From Actinomadura sp. NAK00032 (lineage in GTDB: Bacteria; Actinomycetota; Actinomycetes; Streptosporangiales; Streptosporangiaceae), in the NCBI RefSeq assembly GCF_013364275.1, contig NZ_CP054932.1, positions 1,426,001 through 1,490,000 on the forward strand: 64,000 bases of DNA, read 5' to 3'. The notes below the pieces were generated by a model. That model was not told the origin of the DNA and did no database searches. It saw nothing but the letters and a program-made list of their open reading frames with translations. Positions 16,867 to 26,405 of this stretch are shown here, piece after piece (the first letter of the stretch is position 1; each line of letters begins with the position of its first letter). The position numbers and the translations under genes are program-made.

Positions 16867-17147
16867 CCGGCGCTCTCCCGCTCCTCGTCCGCCGCCGCGG
16901 CCCGCCGCTCGGCGCGCTCGGCCTCCTGCCGGGCGCGCCCCGCCTGGAGCCGGGGCGTGTACCACATGGCGAACAGGCCGATCCCGATGCCGGTGCAGCA
17001 CACCCACAGCCACCACCGGTCGTCGGACGGCAGCCCGACGATGAGCAGCACCACGAGCGCGACCGCCCAGGCGCCGGTGCCCGCCGCCGCGATCCGGACG
17101 TCGTTGGTCTGCATCGGCGGGGGATCCGGGAGGCGGGTGCGGCTCAT
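16863..17147 (-). CDS. DUF2530 membrane protein
   Basis: A 94-aa protein with two membrane segments (about 24-43 and 48-66) and a charged coiled-coil-like C-terminus rich in Arg/Glu (70-94). The 'PPPMQTNDVRIAAAGTGAWAVALVV' and 'WWLWVCCTGIGIGLFAMWY' patterns (given as short landmarks) mark DUF2530. It is a standard neighbour of the sacsin-like and MarR genes in actinobacteria. The function is unknown. Confidence 0.82.
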   Translation of the reverse strand: MSRTRLPDPPPMQTNDVRIAAAGTGAWAVALVVLLIVGLPSDDRWWLWVCCTGIGIGLFAMWYTPRLQAGRARQEAERAERRAAAADEERESAG

Positions 17148-17285
17148 GGGTTCAGGCTACGCGGCCCCGGCCCCGCCGTCCTACGCCGTCCTCCGCCGGC
17201 CGCCGCGCGCCCTCCGCCGACCACGGTGATGTACGCCGACCTGCGGCGTGGCAGCATGGGCGGCAGACCCGGGAGAGCGAAAACG

Positions 17286-17753
17286 ATGACAACCCCACCG
17301 ATCCGGGGCCGCACGGCGTCCGCGCCGGGGCTGGCCGAGGAACTGCGCATCTCGATCGCGCGGCTGACCCGCCGCCTGCGCACGCTGCGGCCGCCCGCGG
17401 CGGGCGACGGCGGCCGTCCGCTGTCGCTCACGCAGTTCGCCGCGCTCGCCGCCATCGAGCGGCACGGGTCGATGACGCCGCGCGAGCTGGCCGACCACGA
17501 GAAGGTCCAGCCGCCCTCGATGACCCGCGTGATCGCCCACCTGGAGGAGCGCGGGCTCGTCGCGCGCCGCCCGCACCCGACCGACGGCCGCCAGGTCGTG
17601 CTGAACGCCACCGAGGCGGGCGCCTCGCTCCTCGCCGACGAGCGCCGCCGCAAGGAGGCCTGGCTCGCCCGCCGCCTCGAGGAGCTGACCGACGAGGAGC
17701 GCGAGACCCTCCGCCGCGCCGCCCCGATCATCGACCGCCTCAGCCGCTCCTAG
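17286..17753 (+). CDS. MarR family regulator
   Basis: A 155-aa winged-helix regulator. The HTH lies at about residues 55-100, with 'MTPRELADHEKVQPPSMTRVI' and the wing 'RRPHPTDGRQVVLNAT', where the DxR motif (Asp-Gly-Arg) is intact. The C-terminal helices form the dimer interface. It lies 60 bp upstream of an MFS gene on the same strand, and the gap and MFS start contain a gttagc/gctaac palindrome (17801-17828). The usual arrangement would be repression of the exporter with release by a phenolic or drug ligand. ATG 17286 has GGGAGA at suitable spacing. Confidence 0.87.
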   Translation: MTTPPIRGRTASAPGLAEELRISIARLTRRLRTLRPPAAGDGGRPLSLTQFAALAAIERHGSMTPRELADHEKVQPPSMTRVIAHLEERGLVARRPHPTDGRQVVLNATEAGASLLADERRRKEAWLARRLEELTDEERETLRRAAPIIDRLSRS

Positions 17754-17796
17754 ACCGCGCCCGCGCCCGCCCTTGCCGGAATAACATCGCTGGGAT

Positions 17797-17828
17797 TAAC
17801 GTTAGCTTTGGTAATGACTTCTGCTAAC
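17797..17828. promoter_or_regulatory. Palindromic site at MFS start
   Basis: A perfect 8-bp palindrome taacgtta (17797-17804) overlaps the first arm of gttagc (17801-17806) / gctaac (17823-17828), which spans ATG 17814. A protein bound here could block translation or transcription start. The adjacent MarR product is the obvious candidate. Confidence 0.45.
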
Positions 17829-19451
17829 GAAACCTCTGATGAACCGGAGGGGACCGCGACGCGCGGCCCGCACGGCCGCCGCCGCGCACACCCCGCCCGC
17901 CCGGTGACCTCCGCACCCCCCAAGACCGCGGCGCCGGCCCGCCCCCGGCGCCGCCACCCCACCCGCCCCGCCCAGCCCCCGGCGCGGGGCGGTGACGTGG
18001 TGGGGGCCGGTGTGTCCGCGCGGGTAGGGGAGAGCGGCCGGGTCGGCGAGAGGGCGCAGGTTGGCGAGTTCGTGCGGGCCGATGGGTCCGTGCGGGCTGG
18101 GGAGGTTGCGCGGCTCGCGGACGGTGCGCGTGCTTCGGAGGAGGACGGAACGTTCCAGGAGGACGGTTCCGGGGTTCCCGGCGCGGAGGCGGCCGAAGAG
18201 GAGGCGCGCAGCGGCGGGATGTTCCGGTCGCTGCGGGTCCGGAACTACCGGCTCTACGCGGCCGGGCAGGTCGTCTCCAACACCGGGACGTGGATGCAGC
18301 GCGTCGCGCAGGACTGGCTCGTCCTCGAACTCGCGCACGGGAGCGGGACCGCGCTCGGCATCACCACCGGGCTGCAGTTCCTGCCGATGCTGCTGTTCGG
18401 GCTGTGGGGCGGCGTCATCGCCGACCGGTACCCGAAGCGGCGCGTCCTCGTGCTCACGCAGATCTCGATGGGCGTGCTCGCGCTCATCCTGGGCCTGCTC
18501 ACCGTGTCGGGGAACGCGCAGGTCTGGCACGTGTACGTGCTGGCGTTCGGGCTCGGTGTGGCGACGGTCGTCGACAACCCGACCCGCCAGTCGTTCGTGG
18601 TCGAGATGGTCGGCCGGCGCGACCTGCCGAACGCGATCGCGCTGAACAGCGCCACGTTCAACGGCGCGCGGCTGCTCGGCCCGGCGGTCGCCGGGGTGCT
18701 CATCGCGCTGATCGGCACCGGGCCGGTGTTCCTGGTGAACGCGGCGTCGTTCGGCGCGGTGCTGTTCAGCCTGTCGGCGATGCGGGCGGACGAGCTGCAC
18801 GACGCGCCGGCGGTCAAGCGGGCGAAGGGGCAGCTCCGCGAGGGGCTCCGGTACGTGCGCGGGCGCCGCGACCTCATGCTCGTGCTGATCCTCATCGGGT
18901 TCCTCGCGATGTTCGGCATGAACTTCAACACGACGGTCGCGCTGGTCGCCAAGGAGGTCTTCCACACCGACGCGTCCGCGTTCGGGCTCGCGTCCAGCAT
19001 GCTGGCCCTCGGGGCGCTCAGCGGCGCGCTGCTGGCCGCGCGGCGGGTCGCCAAGCCGCGGCTGCGGATGCTCGTCGGGATGGGCCTGGTGTTCGGGACG
19101 CTGGAGGCCGTCACCGGGCTGATGCCGACGTACTGGCTGTTCCTGGCGCTGCTCGTCCCGACCGGCATCGCGATGATGACGATCACGACGGCGGCGAACG
19201 CGACGATGCAGCTCGGCGTCGCGCCGGAGATGCGCGGCCGGGTGATGGCGCTCTACATGCTGGTGTTCCTCGGCACGAACCCGCTGGGCGCGCCCGCGAT
19301 CGGCTGGCTGGCCGAGCACTTCGGCGCCCGGACGAGCCTCGTGCTCGGCGGGGTCGTCTCCGCGCTGGCCGCGGTCGTGGTGGGGGCGGTCGCCGCGCGG
19401 GGGTCGGCGGCCCGGCCCGCGCTGCGCAGGGCCCGTCCTGCGGAAGGATGA
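17814..19451 (+). CDS. MFS transporter with repeat-bearing N-terminal extension
   Basis: A 545-aa transporter of the MFS_3 (EntS-like exporter) group. The membrane domain begins at 'MFRSLRVRNYRLYAAGQVVS' near residue 136 and has 12 predicted segments, with 'GVIADRYPKRR' as motif A. The first 135 residues are unusual: a Pro/Arg-rich stretch, then about seven hexapeptide repeats (residues 65-106, consensus [AVL]-[GD]-[EDG]-x-[AVG]-[RQ]), then an acidic stretch. These repeats come from 18-bp tandem DNA repeats. An internal start near Met136 (18219) would give a normal-length transporter, so the extension may be untranslated or dispensable; ATG 17814 is open and in frame. Likely controlled by the upstream MarR. 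The substrate is unknown. Confidence 0.75.
   Translation: MTSANETSDEPEGTATRGPHGRRRAHPARPVTSAPPKTAAPARPRRRHPTRPAQPPARGGDVVGAGVSARVGESGRVGERAQVGEFVRADGSVRAGEVARLADGARASEEDGTFQEDGSGVPGAEAAEEEARSGGMFRSLRVRNYRLYAAGQVVSNTGTWMQRVAQDWLVLELAHGSGTALGITTGLQFLPMLLFGLWGGVIADRYPKRRVLVLTQISMGVLALILGLLTVSGNAQVWHVYVLAFGLGVATVVDNPTRQSFVVEMVGRRDLPNAIALNSATFNGARLLGPAVAGVLIALIGTGPVFLVNAASFGAVLFSLSAMRADELHDAPAVKRAKGQLREGLRYVRGRRDLMLVLILIGFLAMFGMNFNTTVALVAKEVFHTDASAFGLASSMLALGALSGALLAARRVAKPRLRMLVGMGLVFGTLEAVTGLMPTYWLFLALLVPTGIAMMTITTAANATMQLGVAPEMRGRVMALYMLVFLGTNPLGAPAIGWLAEHFGARTSLVLGGVVSALAAVVVGAVAARGSAARPALRRARPAEG
18006..18113. repeat. Six degenerate 18-bp tandem repeats
   Basis: Units start at 18006, 18024, 18042, 18060, 18078 and 18096, ending mostly in cgg or cag. 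They are in frame with the MFS gene and encode hexapeptides such as AGVSAR, VGESGR, VGERAQ, VGEFVR, ADGSVR and AGEVAR. Confidence 0.8.
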
Positions 19452-19519
19452 CGGGCCCATCCGCGTGACAACGGTGCCGTCGGCTGCGAGGCTGGCCGGG
19501 TGGCCGTTCGGACGCTCCC

Positions 19520-20149
19520 ATGAGGCTTTTCGTGGCGCTCGTGCCGCCACCGGACGTCCTGGACGAGCTCGAAGAGGCCGTCCGCCCGCATCTGGAGGCG
19601 GTGCCGGAGCTGCGCTGGGCCCGGCGCGATCTGCTGCACGTCACGCTGACGTTCCTCGGCGAGGTCGACGACCGCACCCTCGACCGGCTGCTGCCCCGGC
19701 TGGAGCGCGCCGTCGGGCGGCATGAGCGGATGGACCTGTCGCTCGCGGGCGCGGGCGCCTTCCCCGGCAGCGGCGCGCACGCCCGCGTCCTGTGGACGGG
19801 CCTGTACGGCGACCGCCGCCGGCTCGCGCGGCTCGCCGTGTCCACCACGGCGGCCGGGCGGCGCGTCGGGACGCTGCCGGACAAGCACCGCGGGTTCCGC
19901 CCCCATCTGACGCTGGCGCGGTCGCGGCGGCCGGTGGACGTCCGGTCGCTGATCGAGGAGCTGTCGGCGTTCGCCGGCACCCCGTGGACGGCCGAGTCCG
20001 TCCAGCTCGTGCGCAGCCACCTGCCCGGCAAGGACGACGACCAGGTCACCTACGAGCCGCTGAAGACGTGGTCGCTGCGGTCAGGTCACAGCTCCGGCGG
20101 CGGCGGCGCGGGACGGTCGGCGTCCGGCGGCCCCCACGGGACGCCGTAG
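19520..20149 (+). CDS. thpR: RNA 2',3'-cyclic phosphodiesterase
   Basis: A 209-aa member of the 2H phosphoesterase superfamily (formerly 2'-5' RNA ligase LigT). Both catalytic HxT motifs are present: HVTL near residue 40 and HLTL near residue 129. The enzyme hydrolyses 2',3'-cyclic phosphate RNA ends to 2'-phosphates in vitro. The conserved 'MRLFVAL' start supports ATG 19520. The last 20 residues are Gly/Ser/Pro-rich and unconserved. They overlap 64 bp of the convergent gene 20086-22266, so the C-terminus may have been extended by loss of an earlier stop. Confidence 0.9.
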   Translation: MRLFVALVPPPDVLDELEEAVRPHLEAVPELRWARRDLLHVTLTFLGEVDDRTLDRLLPRLERAVGRHERMDLSLAGAGAFPGSGAHARVLWTGLYGDRRRLARLAVSTTAAGRRVGTLPDKHRGFRPHLTLARSRRPVDVRSLIEELSAFAGTPWTAESVQLVRSHLPGKDDDQVTYEPLKTWSLRSGHSSGGGGAGRSASGGPHGTP

Positions 20150-22266
20150 CGCTCGCAGGCGCGGCGCAGCTCGTCCAGGTCCGGCGGGAAGGTGATCTGC
20201 CGCAGCACCCGCCCGGACGGCGCCCACACCACCAGCCGCGGCATCCGGTCGGTCGACTCGTCGATGCCGACGCCGCCGACGCGGTCGCGGGTCAGGTCCC
20301 ATTCGACCTTGCCGCGCCGGGTGACGACCGCGAGCCCGGCCGACGACACGCGGAGCTGCGAGCGGTTCCGGTCGTAGAGCCAGTAGCCGAGGAGGCCGAT
20401 CACCAGCCCGGCCGGCATCGACCAGCTCGCCGTCGCGTTGAAGCCGCCGAGGTCGGGGCCGAGCCAGACCGCGCCCAGCAGCGCCACCGCCTCGCACAGC
20501 AGCACGCTCATCGCGTACGTCCCGACGCGGGAGCGGCGGGTCGCGTCCAGGACCGTTCCCGGGGCCGTGACCGGGCCGAGCGGCGCGGAGACGGCGAACA
20601 TGACGTCCTGCTCGCCGGGGCCGCCCGGCGGGGGCGCCGCGGGGACGTCCTGGACGCCGCCGTCCGGGCCCGCGGCGGGCGCGGGGAGCGCGGCCGCCGC
20701 CCGGTCGGGCTCGGGCGCGGCGAGCGTGGACACGGCCGAATGGAACGCGGCGCTCATGTAGGCGTCGTACTCGGCGTCGTTGACCGGCAGGCCCGCGCGG
20801 CGGGCCGAGTCGCGCAGGTCGGTACGGGAGATCCGCAGCGCCGACAGCGGCGCGGCGAAGAACTCGTCGCCGTCGGAGTCGTACAGCCGGACCCAGGCGT
20901 GCCCGCCGATGGTCAGCAGCTCGATGCCGCCGATGCGGTCCTCGGGCATCTTCAGCACGACGTCGCCGGCGGCGTCCGCCCAGCCGAGCCCGCCGTCGGC
21001 GACGACGAGCCGCCCGCCGGGCACCTGCGCGAAGATCTCCGGCAGCCCTTCCAGGCCGTAGTCGGGGCGGCGCGGCGCCCGCGCCCCCGGCGTGATCACC
21101 CGGTAGCCGTGGTCGTCGAGGGCGTGCGCGAGCTGGAACCCGTCCAGGCCGTGCGCGGGCAGCCGGGCGACGAGCTCCAGCCGGTGCCCGAACGCGAGCG
21201 CGGCGAGGTCGGCGCGGCGCGGCTCCCCGCTGACCGGGTCGAGCCGCAGGCCGGGGCCGACCACTACGGCGGCGACGTCGCCGGCGCGCAGGTCCTGGGC
21301 TTCGCGGCGGCGGCCCGGGCGGGCCCGCACCAGGAGCCGCTCTGCGGTGATCGTCCAGCGGATCTGCGCGGCGCGCAGCAGCCGGCGCCGGGCGGCGAGG
21401 ACGCCGGCGATCGCGGCGAGCGCCCAGCAGCCCGCGGCGAGCCGGGCGCCGAACTCGCTCGTCCCGTCCAGCGCGATCCGGACGATCATCACGGCGCCGA
21501 GCAGCGCGGTCAGCGCGCCGAGCGCCATGATCCGGCGGCGGCTCGGCAGTGGCTCGGGCGTGGCCAGCCGCTGCTCTCCGGCGCGCCTGCCCCGGCCGCG
21601 GCCCGCCCGGCCCGCGGTGGGCGTCTCGGTAGTCGGCTCGGTGGTCGGCTCGGCGGGCGGCTCGTAGGCCGCCGCCAGCAGCGCGGCCTCCTGGTCGAGC
21701 AGGCGCTTCTCGGCCGCGTGGTCGCGCGGCAGCGGGCCGCTGCCCGGGATGTCGTCCTCCAGACCGGACGCGCGCAGCGCCTCGTCGAGCGCCGGATCGA
21801 GGAGATCGGTGGCCTCGCCGTCCAGGACGTACATGGGGATGCCGAGGCGGCGGGCCGTCACGAACACCGCCAGCGGCTCCAGGCCCATCGCCGTCATGCC
21901 GCCCACGGCCGTCCGCCCGAAGCGGTGGAAGACGGTCAGCACGCCGTCGCCGGTGGTGATGGCCAGGCCGTCGATCCGGGACCGCTCGTAGGACACCATG
22001 ACCAGCCCGCCCCGGCCGATCCGCTCCAGGCCGCCCGCCGACAGCCGCCAGTACGGGCGGGGCCGCCGCCGGCGCGCGTCGGGGACGGCGCCGAGCAGCC
22101 ACGGGACCGCGGCGACGGCGCCGATCAGCGCGGCCCACAGCCACACCGGGCGGATCGGCAGCAGCGCCAGCGCCACCGCGAGGACGGTGAACGGGCCGGC
22201 GGCGACGGGGCGCCACCGGCCACCGGACCCCGCGAGGCCCACCAGCTCATGCTCCACAGTCCGCAT
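20086..22266 (-). CDS. Large membrane protein with repeated TM-plus-PH-like modules
   Basis: A 726-aa protein of no recognised named family. It appears to contain three similar modules, each a hydrophobic hairpin followed by a beta-rich segment: TM near 25-60 then 'YWRLSAGGLERI..GLVMVSYERSRIDGLAI'; TM near 250-295 then 'IRWTITAERLLVRARPGRR'; TM near 590-625 then 'SQLRVSSAGLAVVTRRGKVEWDLTRDRVGGV'. The soluble pieces resemble bacterial PH-like domains by pattern only. Linkers are Pro/Thr-rich. The module repetition is seen; the PH assignment is inference. ATG 22266 is used; GTG 22272 is two codons earlier. The 3' end overlaps thpR by 64 bp. Confidence 0.65.
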   Translation of the reverse strand: MRTVEHELVGLAGSGGRWRPVAAGPFTVLAVALALLPIRPVWLWAALIGAVAAVPWLLGAVPDARRRRPRPYWRLSAGGLERIGRGGLVMVSYERSRIDGLAITTGDGVLTVFHRFGRTAVGGMTAMGLEPLAVFVTARRLGIPMYVLDGEATDLLDPALDEALRASGLEDDIPGSGPLPRDHAAEKRLLDQEAALLAAAYEPPAEPTTEPTTETPTAGRAGRGRGRRAGEQRLATPEPLPSRRRIMALGALTALLGAVMIVRIALDGTSEFGARLAAGCWALAAIAGVLAARRRLLRAAQIRWTITAERLLVRARPGRRREAQDLRAGDVAAVVVGPGLRLDPVSGEPRRADLAALAFGHRLELVARLPAHGLDGFQLAHALDDHGYRVITPGARAPRRPDYGLEGLPEIFAQVPGGRLVVADGGLGWADAAGDVVLKMPEDRIGGIELLTIGGHAWVRLYDSDGDEFFAAPLSALRISRTDLRDSARRAGLPVNDAEYDAYMSAAFHSAVSTLAAPEPDRAAAALPAPAAGPDGGVQDVPAAPPPGGPGEQDVMFAVSAPLGPVTAPGTVLDATRRSRVGTYAMSVLLCEAVALLGAVWLGPDLGGFNATASWSMPAGLVIGLLGYWLYDRNRSQLRVSSAGLAVVTRRGKVEWDLTRDRVGGVGIDESTDRMPRLVVWAPSGRVLRQITFPPDLDELRRACERYGVPWGPPDADRPAPPPPEL

Positions 22267-22385
22267 CCTCACACGGGTCCCCGCGGGACCGTCGCCCCCT
22301 TCCGGGATCCGGTCGTCCTCCGAAAGCCTTTTCCATCGTGCCGGTCAGGTCGGACGGCCGCCCGCCGCAACCCGCGCCCCACCCG

Positions 22386-23402
22386 TCACCGCCGTCGCCG
22401 CATCAGGCCGAAACCGACCGCGCCCGCGATCGCGAGCGCGAGGAACAGGCCGACCCGGGTGCCGGTGGCGTCCTTGGTGCCGTTCTCGGGGGAGCCGGCC
22501 GCCCCCGCGTTCTTCGCCGCGGGCGACGGCGACGGCAGCGCCTCCTCCGGCAGCGGCACCTGGTGGACCGGCTGGTTCTTGCCCTCCGACCCCACCAGCA
22601 GCGACCTGCCGTCGGCCGTGTAGGTCACCGACTCGCCCTGCGCCTGCATGGGCAGGTTGATCGACTTCAGCTGCTTGTCGGGCCTGCCGTCGGCCCCGAC
22701 CGTGTAGAGCCGGGCGCCGAAGTACGTCCGGATGACGCAGGTGCGGCCGTCGGGTGCGAACGCGCCGTCGGTCGCGATGGCCGGGGCGTCGCCGACCTTG
22801 CGCATGACGTTGAACCCGCGCGTCCGCAGCTTCGCCGGGCCCTCGTAGATCTTGCCGCCGAACAGCTTGCTCGCGATGTAGAGCCGGTTGGTGCGCGGGT
22901 TGATCATGACCGTCTCGGCGTTGCGCGGCCCGTCCGCGTACTTGATCTTGAACGCGGTGGCCCGCAGCGTCTGGCTGACCAGCCGGGACGGCTCCGGGAT
23001 CCGGTATACGGTCACGTACGGCCAGGCACCGCCGAGGTTGTCGCCGATGTCCGCCACGAAGATTGCCGGACGGCCGCGGCCGTCCTTGCCGAGCGCGATG
23101 CCCTCCCAGTCGCGGGCGTTCGCGCCGCCCAGCGTGAGCACGGCCCGCACCCGCCCGTCCTTGCCGAGCGCGTAGATCTTCGGGACGCCGCCGGAGTCGT
23201 TGTGGGTGTACACGACGCCCGGATGCCGGGCGCTCGCCGCGAGCCCGCTGGACTCGGTGATCCGCGGGTCCTTGATGGTGAACGCGACGCGCTCGTCCTT
23301 CTTCGCGGCGGGAGCGGCGGGAGCGGCGTGCGCGGCGGGGGCGAACACGGCCGCGGACGCGCCGGCCAGGGCGAGCGCGGCGACGGCGCGGCTTGCTGAC
23401 AT
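22386..23402 (-). CDS. Secreted, membrane-anchored beta-propeller-like protein
   Basis: A 338-aa exported protein. A signal peptide covers residues 1-27 (ending AHA-A), a repetitive beta-rich body covers about 35-280, a Pro/Ser/Ala linker follows, and the C-terminus is one membrane segment plus RRRR. That is a cell-surface anchor pattern without a sortase LPxTG. The body has propeller-like motifs: 'ESSGLAASARHPGVVYTHNDSGG', 'AIFVADIGDN', 'NAETVMINPRTNRLYIASK', 'EGESVTYTADGRSLL'-like blades. Similar actinobacterial proteins are annotated as WD40-like or phytase-esterase-like; no catalytic site is asserted. ATG 23402 gives a normal signal peptide. Confidence 0.72.
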   Translation of the reverse strand: MSASRAVAALALAGASAAVFAPAAHAAPAAPAAKKDERVAFTIKDPRITESSGLAASARHPGVVYTHNDSGGVPKIYALGKDGRVRAVLTLGGANARDWEGIALGKDGRGRPAIFVADIGDNLGGAWPYVTVYRIPEPSRLVSQTLRATAFKIKYADGPRNAETVMINPRTNRLYIASKLFGGKIYEGPAKLRTRGFNVMRKVGDAPAIATDGAFAPDGRTCVIRTYFGARLYTVGADGRPDKQLKSINLPMQAQGESVTYTADGRSLLVGSEGKNQPVHQVPLPEEALPSPSPAAKNAGAAGSPENGTKDATGTRVGLFLALAIAGAVGFGLMRRRR

Positions 23403-23452
23403 GGCCTGATCATCCCCGTTCCGCGCCCCGTCGATCATATGACCCGCGCCGG

Positions 23453-23536
23453 TCAGCTCAGCAGCGCACCGACGACCACGGCGAGCACGAGCGCGGTCAG
23501 CACGGTGGGAAGCAGCCAGCGGGGCGCGCGGTTCAC
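23453..23536 (-). CDS. Possible 27-aa single-TM peptide
   Basis: GTG 23536 opens a 27-residue reading frame, beginning VNRAPRWLLP, that is a basic N-terminus plus one hydrophobic helix. Such mini-proteins do occur in actinobacteria, and it would follow the amidotransferase promoter region on the opposite strand. There is no ribosome binding site of note and no homology evidence, so it is tentative. The frame can be extended upstream but then overlaps the neighbouring gene. Confidence 0.25.
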   Translation of the reverse strand: MNRAPRWLLPTVLTALVLAVVVGALLS

Positions 23537-23603
23537 GCGTCTGAGCTTATTCGGCCCGGTGCACGACTCGAACCGTCCGCCCATGATCTGCATCTCATCT
23601 GAC

Positions 23604-24518
23604 ATGTGCGGATTGTTCGGGATGGTGCGGTCGCCGTTCGACGAGGACCCGGGGCGGGCCTCCGACGTGTTCGTCACGCTGGGCATGCTCGCGGAGGAGC
23701 GCGGCACGGACTCGGCGGGCCTCGCGCTGCTCGGCGCCTGGCCGGGACTCGGCGGCTGGCCCAGCCTCGGCGGGCCCGCCGGCGGCTGCCGCGTGGTCAA
23801 GGGCCGCGGACGGTTCGCCGAGGTCTGGCGGCCCGCCTACGTCCCCGAGCTGGACCGCTCGCCCGTCGCGCTCGGGCACACCCGCTGGGCGACGCAGGGG
23901 TCGCCGCTGGAGCCGCGCAACGCCAGCCCGATGGCCGTCCGGGACCTCGTCGCCACGCACAACGGGGACATCGACACCGCCGACCTGCGGGCCCGGTTCG
24001 CGCTCCCGCCCGCGTCCGGCACGACCGACAGCGAGCCGCTCTTCCAGCTGCTCGCCGGCTGCCGGGGCCCGGCCGAGGTCACCGCCGTCCTCGAAGCGGT
24101 GGTCGGGCGGGTCGCGCTGGCCTGGGTGCACCGCGACCGCCCGACCGAGGTCCACCTGGCCCGGGGCGCGCTCAGCCCGCTGACCATCGCCGTCGACACC
24201 GAGCAGAACATCTACTGGGCGTCCAACCCGCGCTGGTTCCGGGACGCCGAACGGCACACGCGGGTCCAATTCGCGTCCGTCGTCATGGTGCGCGAGGGCA
24301 CCTACGTGAAGATCGGCATGGAACGCCGCCCCGGCCGCCGCGACCTCCCCGAGGTACTGGCCACGGCGCACTTCCTGCCCACGGCCCGCGACTCCGACAT
24401 GGACCCCCGAGTCTGGCGCGGCTTCACCCAAGCCGACAAGGAAACCGACCACGCAGGCCTAAGCCACCGGATTATCGCCCGCGCAGGCGGCACCGCCGGC
24501 CTGCTCTCCGTCAGCTGA
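23604..24518 (+). CDS. Class II glutamine amidotransferase
   Basis: A 304-aa N-terminal-nucleophile amidotransferase domain protein. It begins M-C-G-L-F-G, so Cys2 becomes the nucleophile after Met removal. 'GHTRWATQG' (near 93), 'THNGDID' (near 120) and 'TDSEPLFQLL' are the conserved glutamine-site and oxyanion motifs of the GATase_6 fold. No synthase domain is attached, unlike GlmS, PurF or GltB, so it must hand ammonia to a separate partner or act as a glutaminase. The partner is not obvious nearby. The start is fixed by the nucleophile. The 194-bp gap downstream holds GC-rich hairpins but no gene. Confidence 0.85.
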   Translation: MCGLFGMVRSPFDEDPGRASDVFVTLGMLAEERGTDSAGLALLGAWPGLGGWPSLGGPAGGCRVVKGRGRFAEVWRPAYVPELDRSPVALGHTRWATQGSPLEPRNASPMAVRDLVATHNGDIDTADLRARFALPPASGTTDSEPLFQLLAGCRGPAEVTAVLEAVVGRVALAWVHRDRPTEVHLARGALSPLTIAVDTEQNIYWASNPRWFRDAERHTRVQFASVVMVREGTYVKIGMERRPGRRDLPEVLATAHFLPTARDSDMDPRVWRGFTQADKETDHAGLSHRIIARAGGTAGLLSVS

Positions 24519-24693
24519 CCGCCCCCGAGGTGACCTCAGCCACCGGTCACAGGTCGGGCGGCCGGAGGGCGCCCAGCGCCCGGAGGTCGCCCGACCCGCC
24601 GAGCCGGGCGACCGCAGCGACACGACGAGAACCCGCACGGTCACAGCACACCGGAACCGTGGCGTGAGGATCGACCGGCTCGTGACGGGGGGT

Positions 24694-24712
24694 TTGGGGG
24701 GTCGCCCCCCAA
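24694..24712 (-). terminator. Hairpin directly after serC stop
   Basis: A perfect 8-bp stem with a 3-base loop (24694-24701 / 24705-24712) abuts the serC stop codon. It is very stable but lacks a U-tract, as many actinobacterial terminators do. Confidence 0.6.
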
Positions 24713-26263
<1,551 letters not shown>

Positions 26264-26289
26264 TCACCCGCTTACCTGCGGGGTCGCGG

Positions 26290-26311
26290 GGATCGGAAAA
26301 AGTTTCGATCC
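26290..26311. promoter_or_regulatory. Inverted repeat upstream of receptor-like gene
   Basis: ggatcg (26290-26295) and cgatcc (26306-26311) flank an A/T-rich centre, with partial symmetry inside (gaaa/tttc). A further gatcc half site lies just downstream. It is an operator candidate for the 26406 gene or its divergent neighbour. Confidence 0.4.
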
Positions 26312-26405
26312 AAATCAAGATCCGCGGCGTCGAAACACAGAGGGCGGCCGCGCGGCGGCCAGGGGAGCGGGCGAGGAGAGGCGACCAGGGAAGCGGGGCG
26401 TTGAG

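Noticed and set aside
23537..23603. A T-loop-like ggttcgagtc on the minus strand, suggesting a tRNA
   Set aside because: No anticodon arm, D arm or matching acceptor stem could be drawn, so it is a chance match.
24585..24611. A GC-rich hairpin after the amidotransferase gene considered as a riboswitch
   Set aside because: Only a simple stem is visible; there are no conserved riboswitch core bases, and a loose terminator is more likely.
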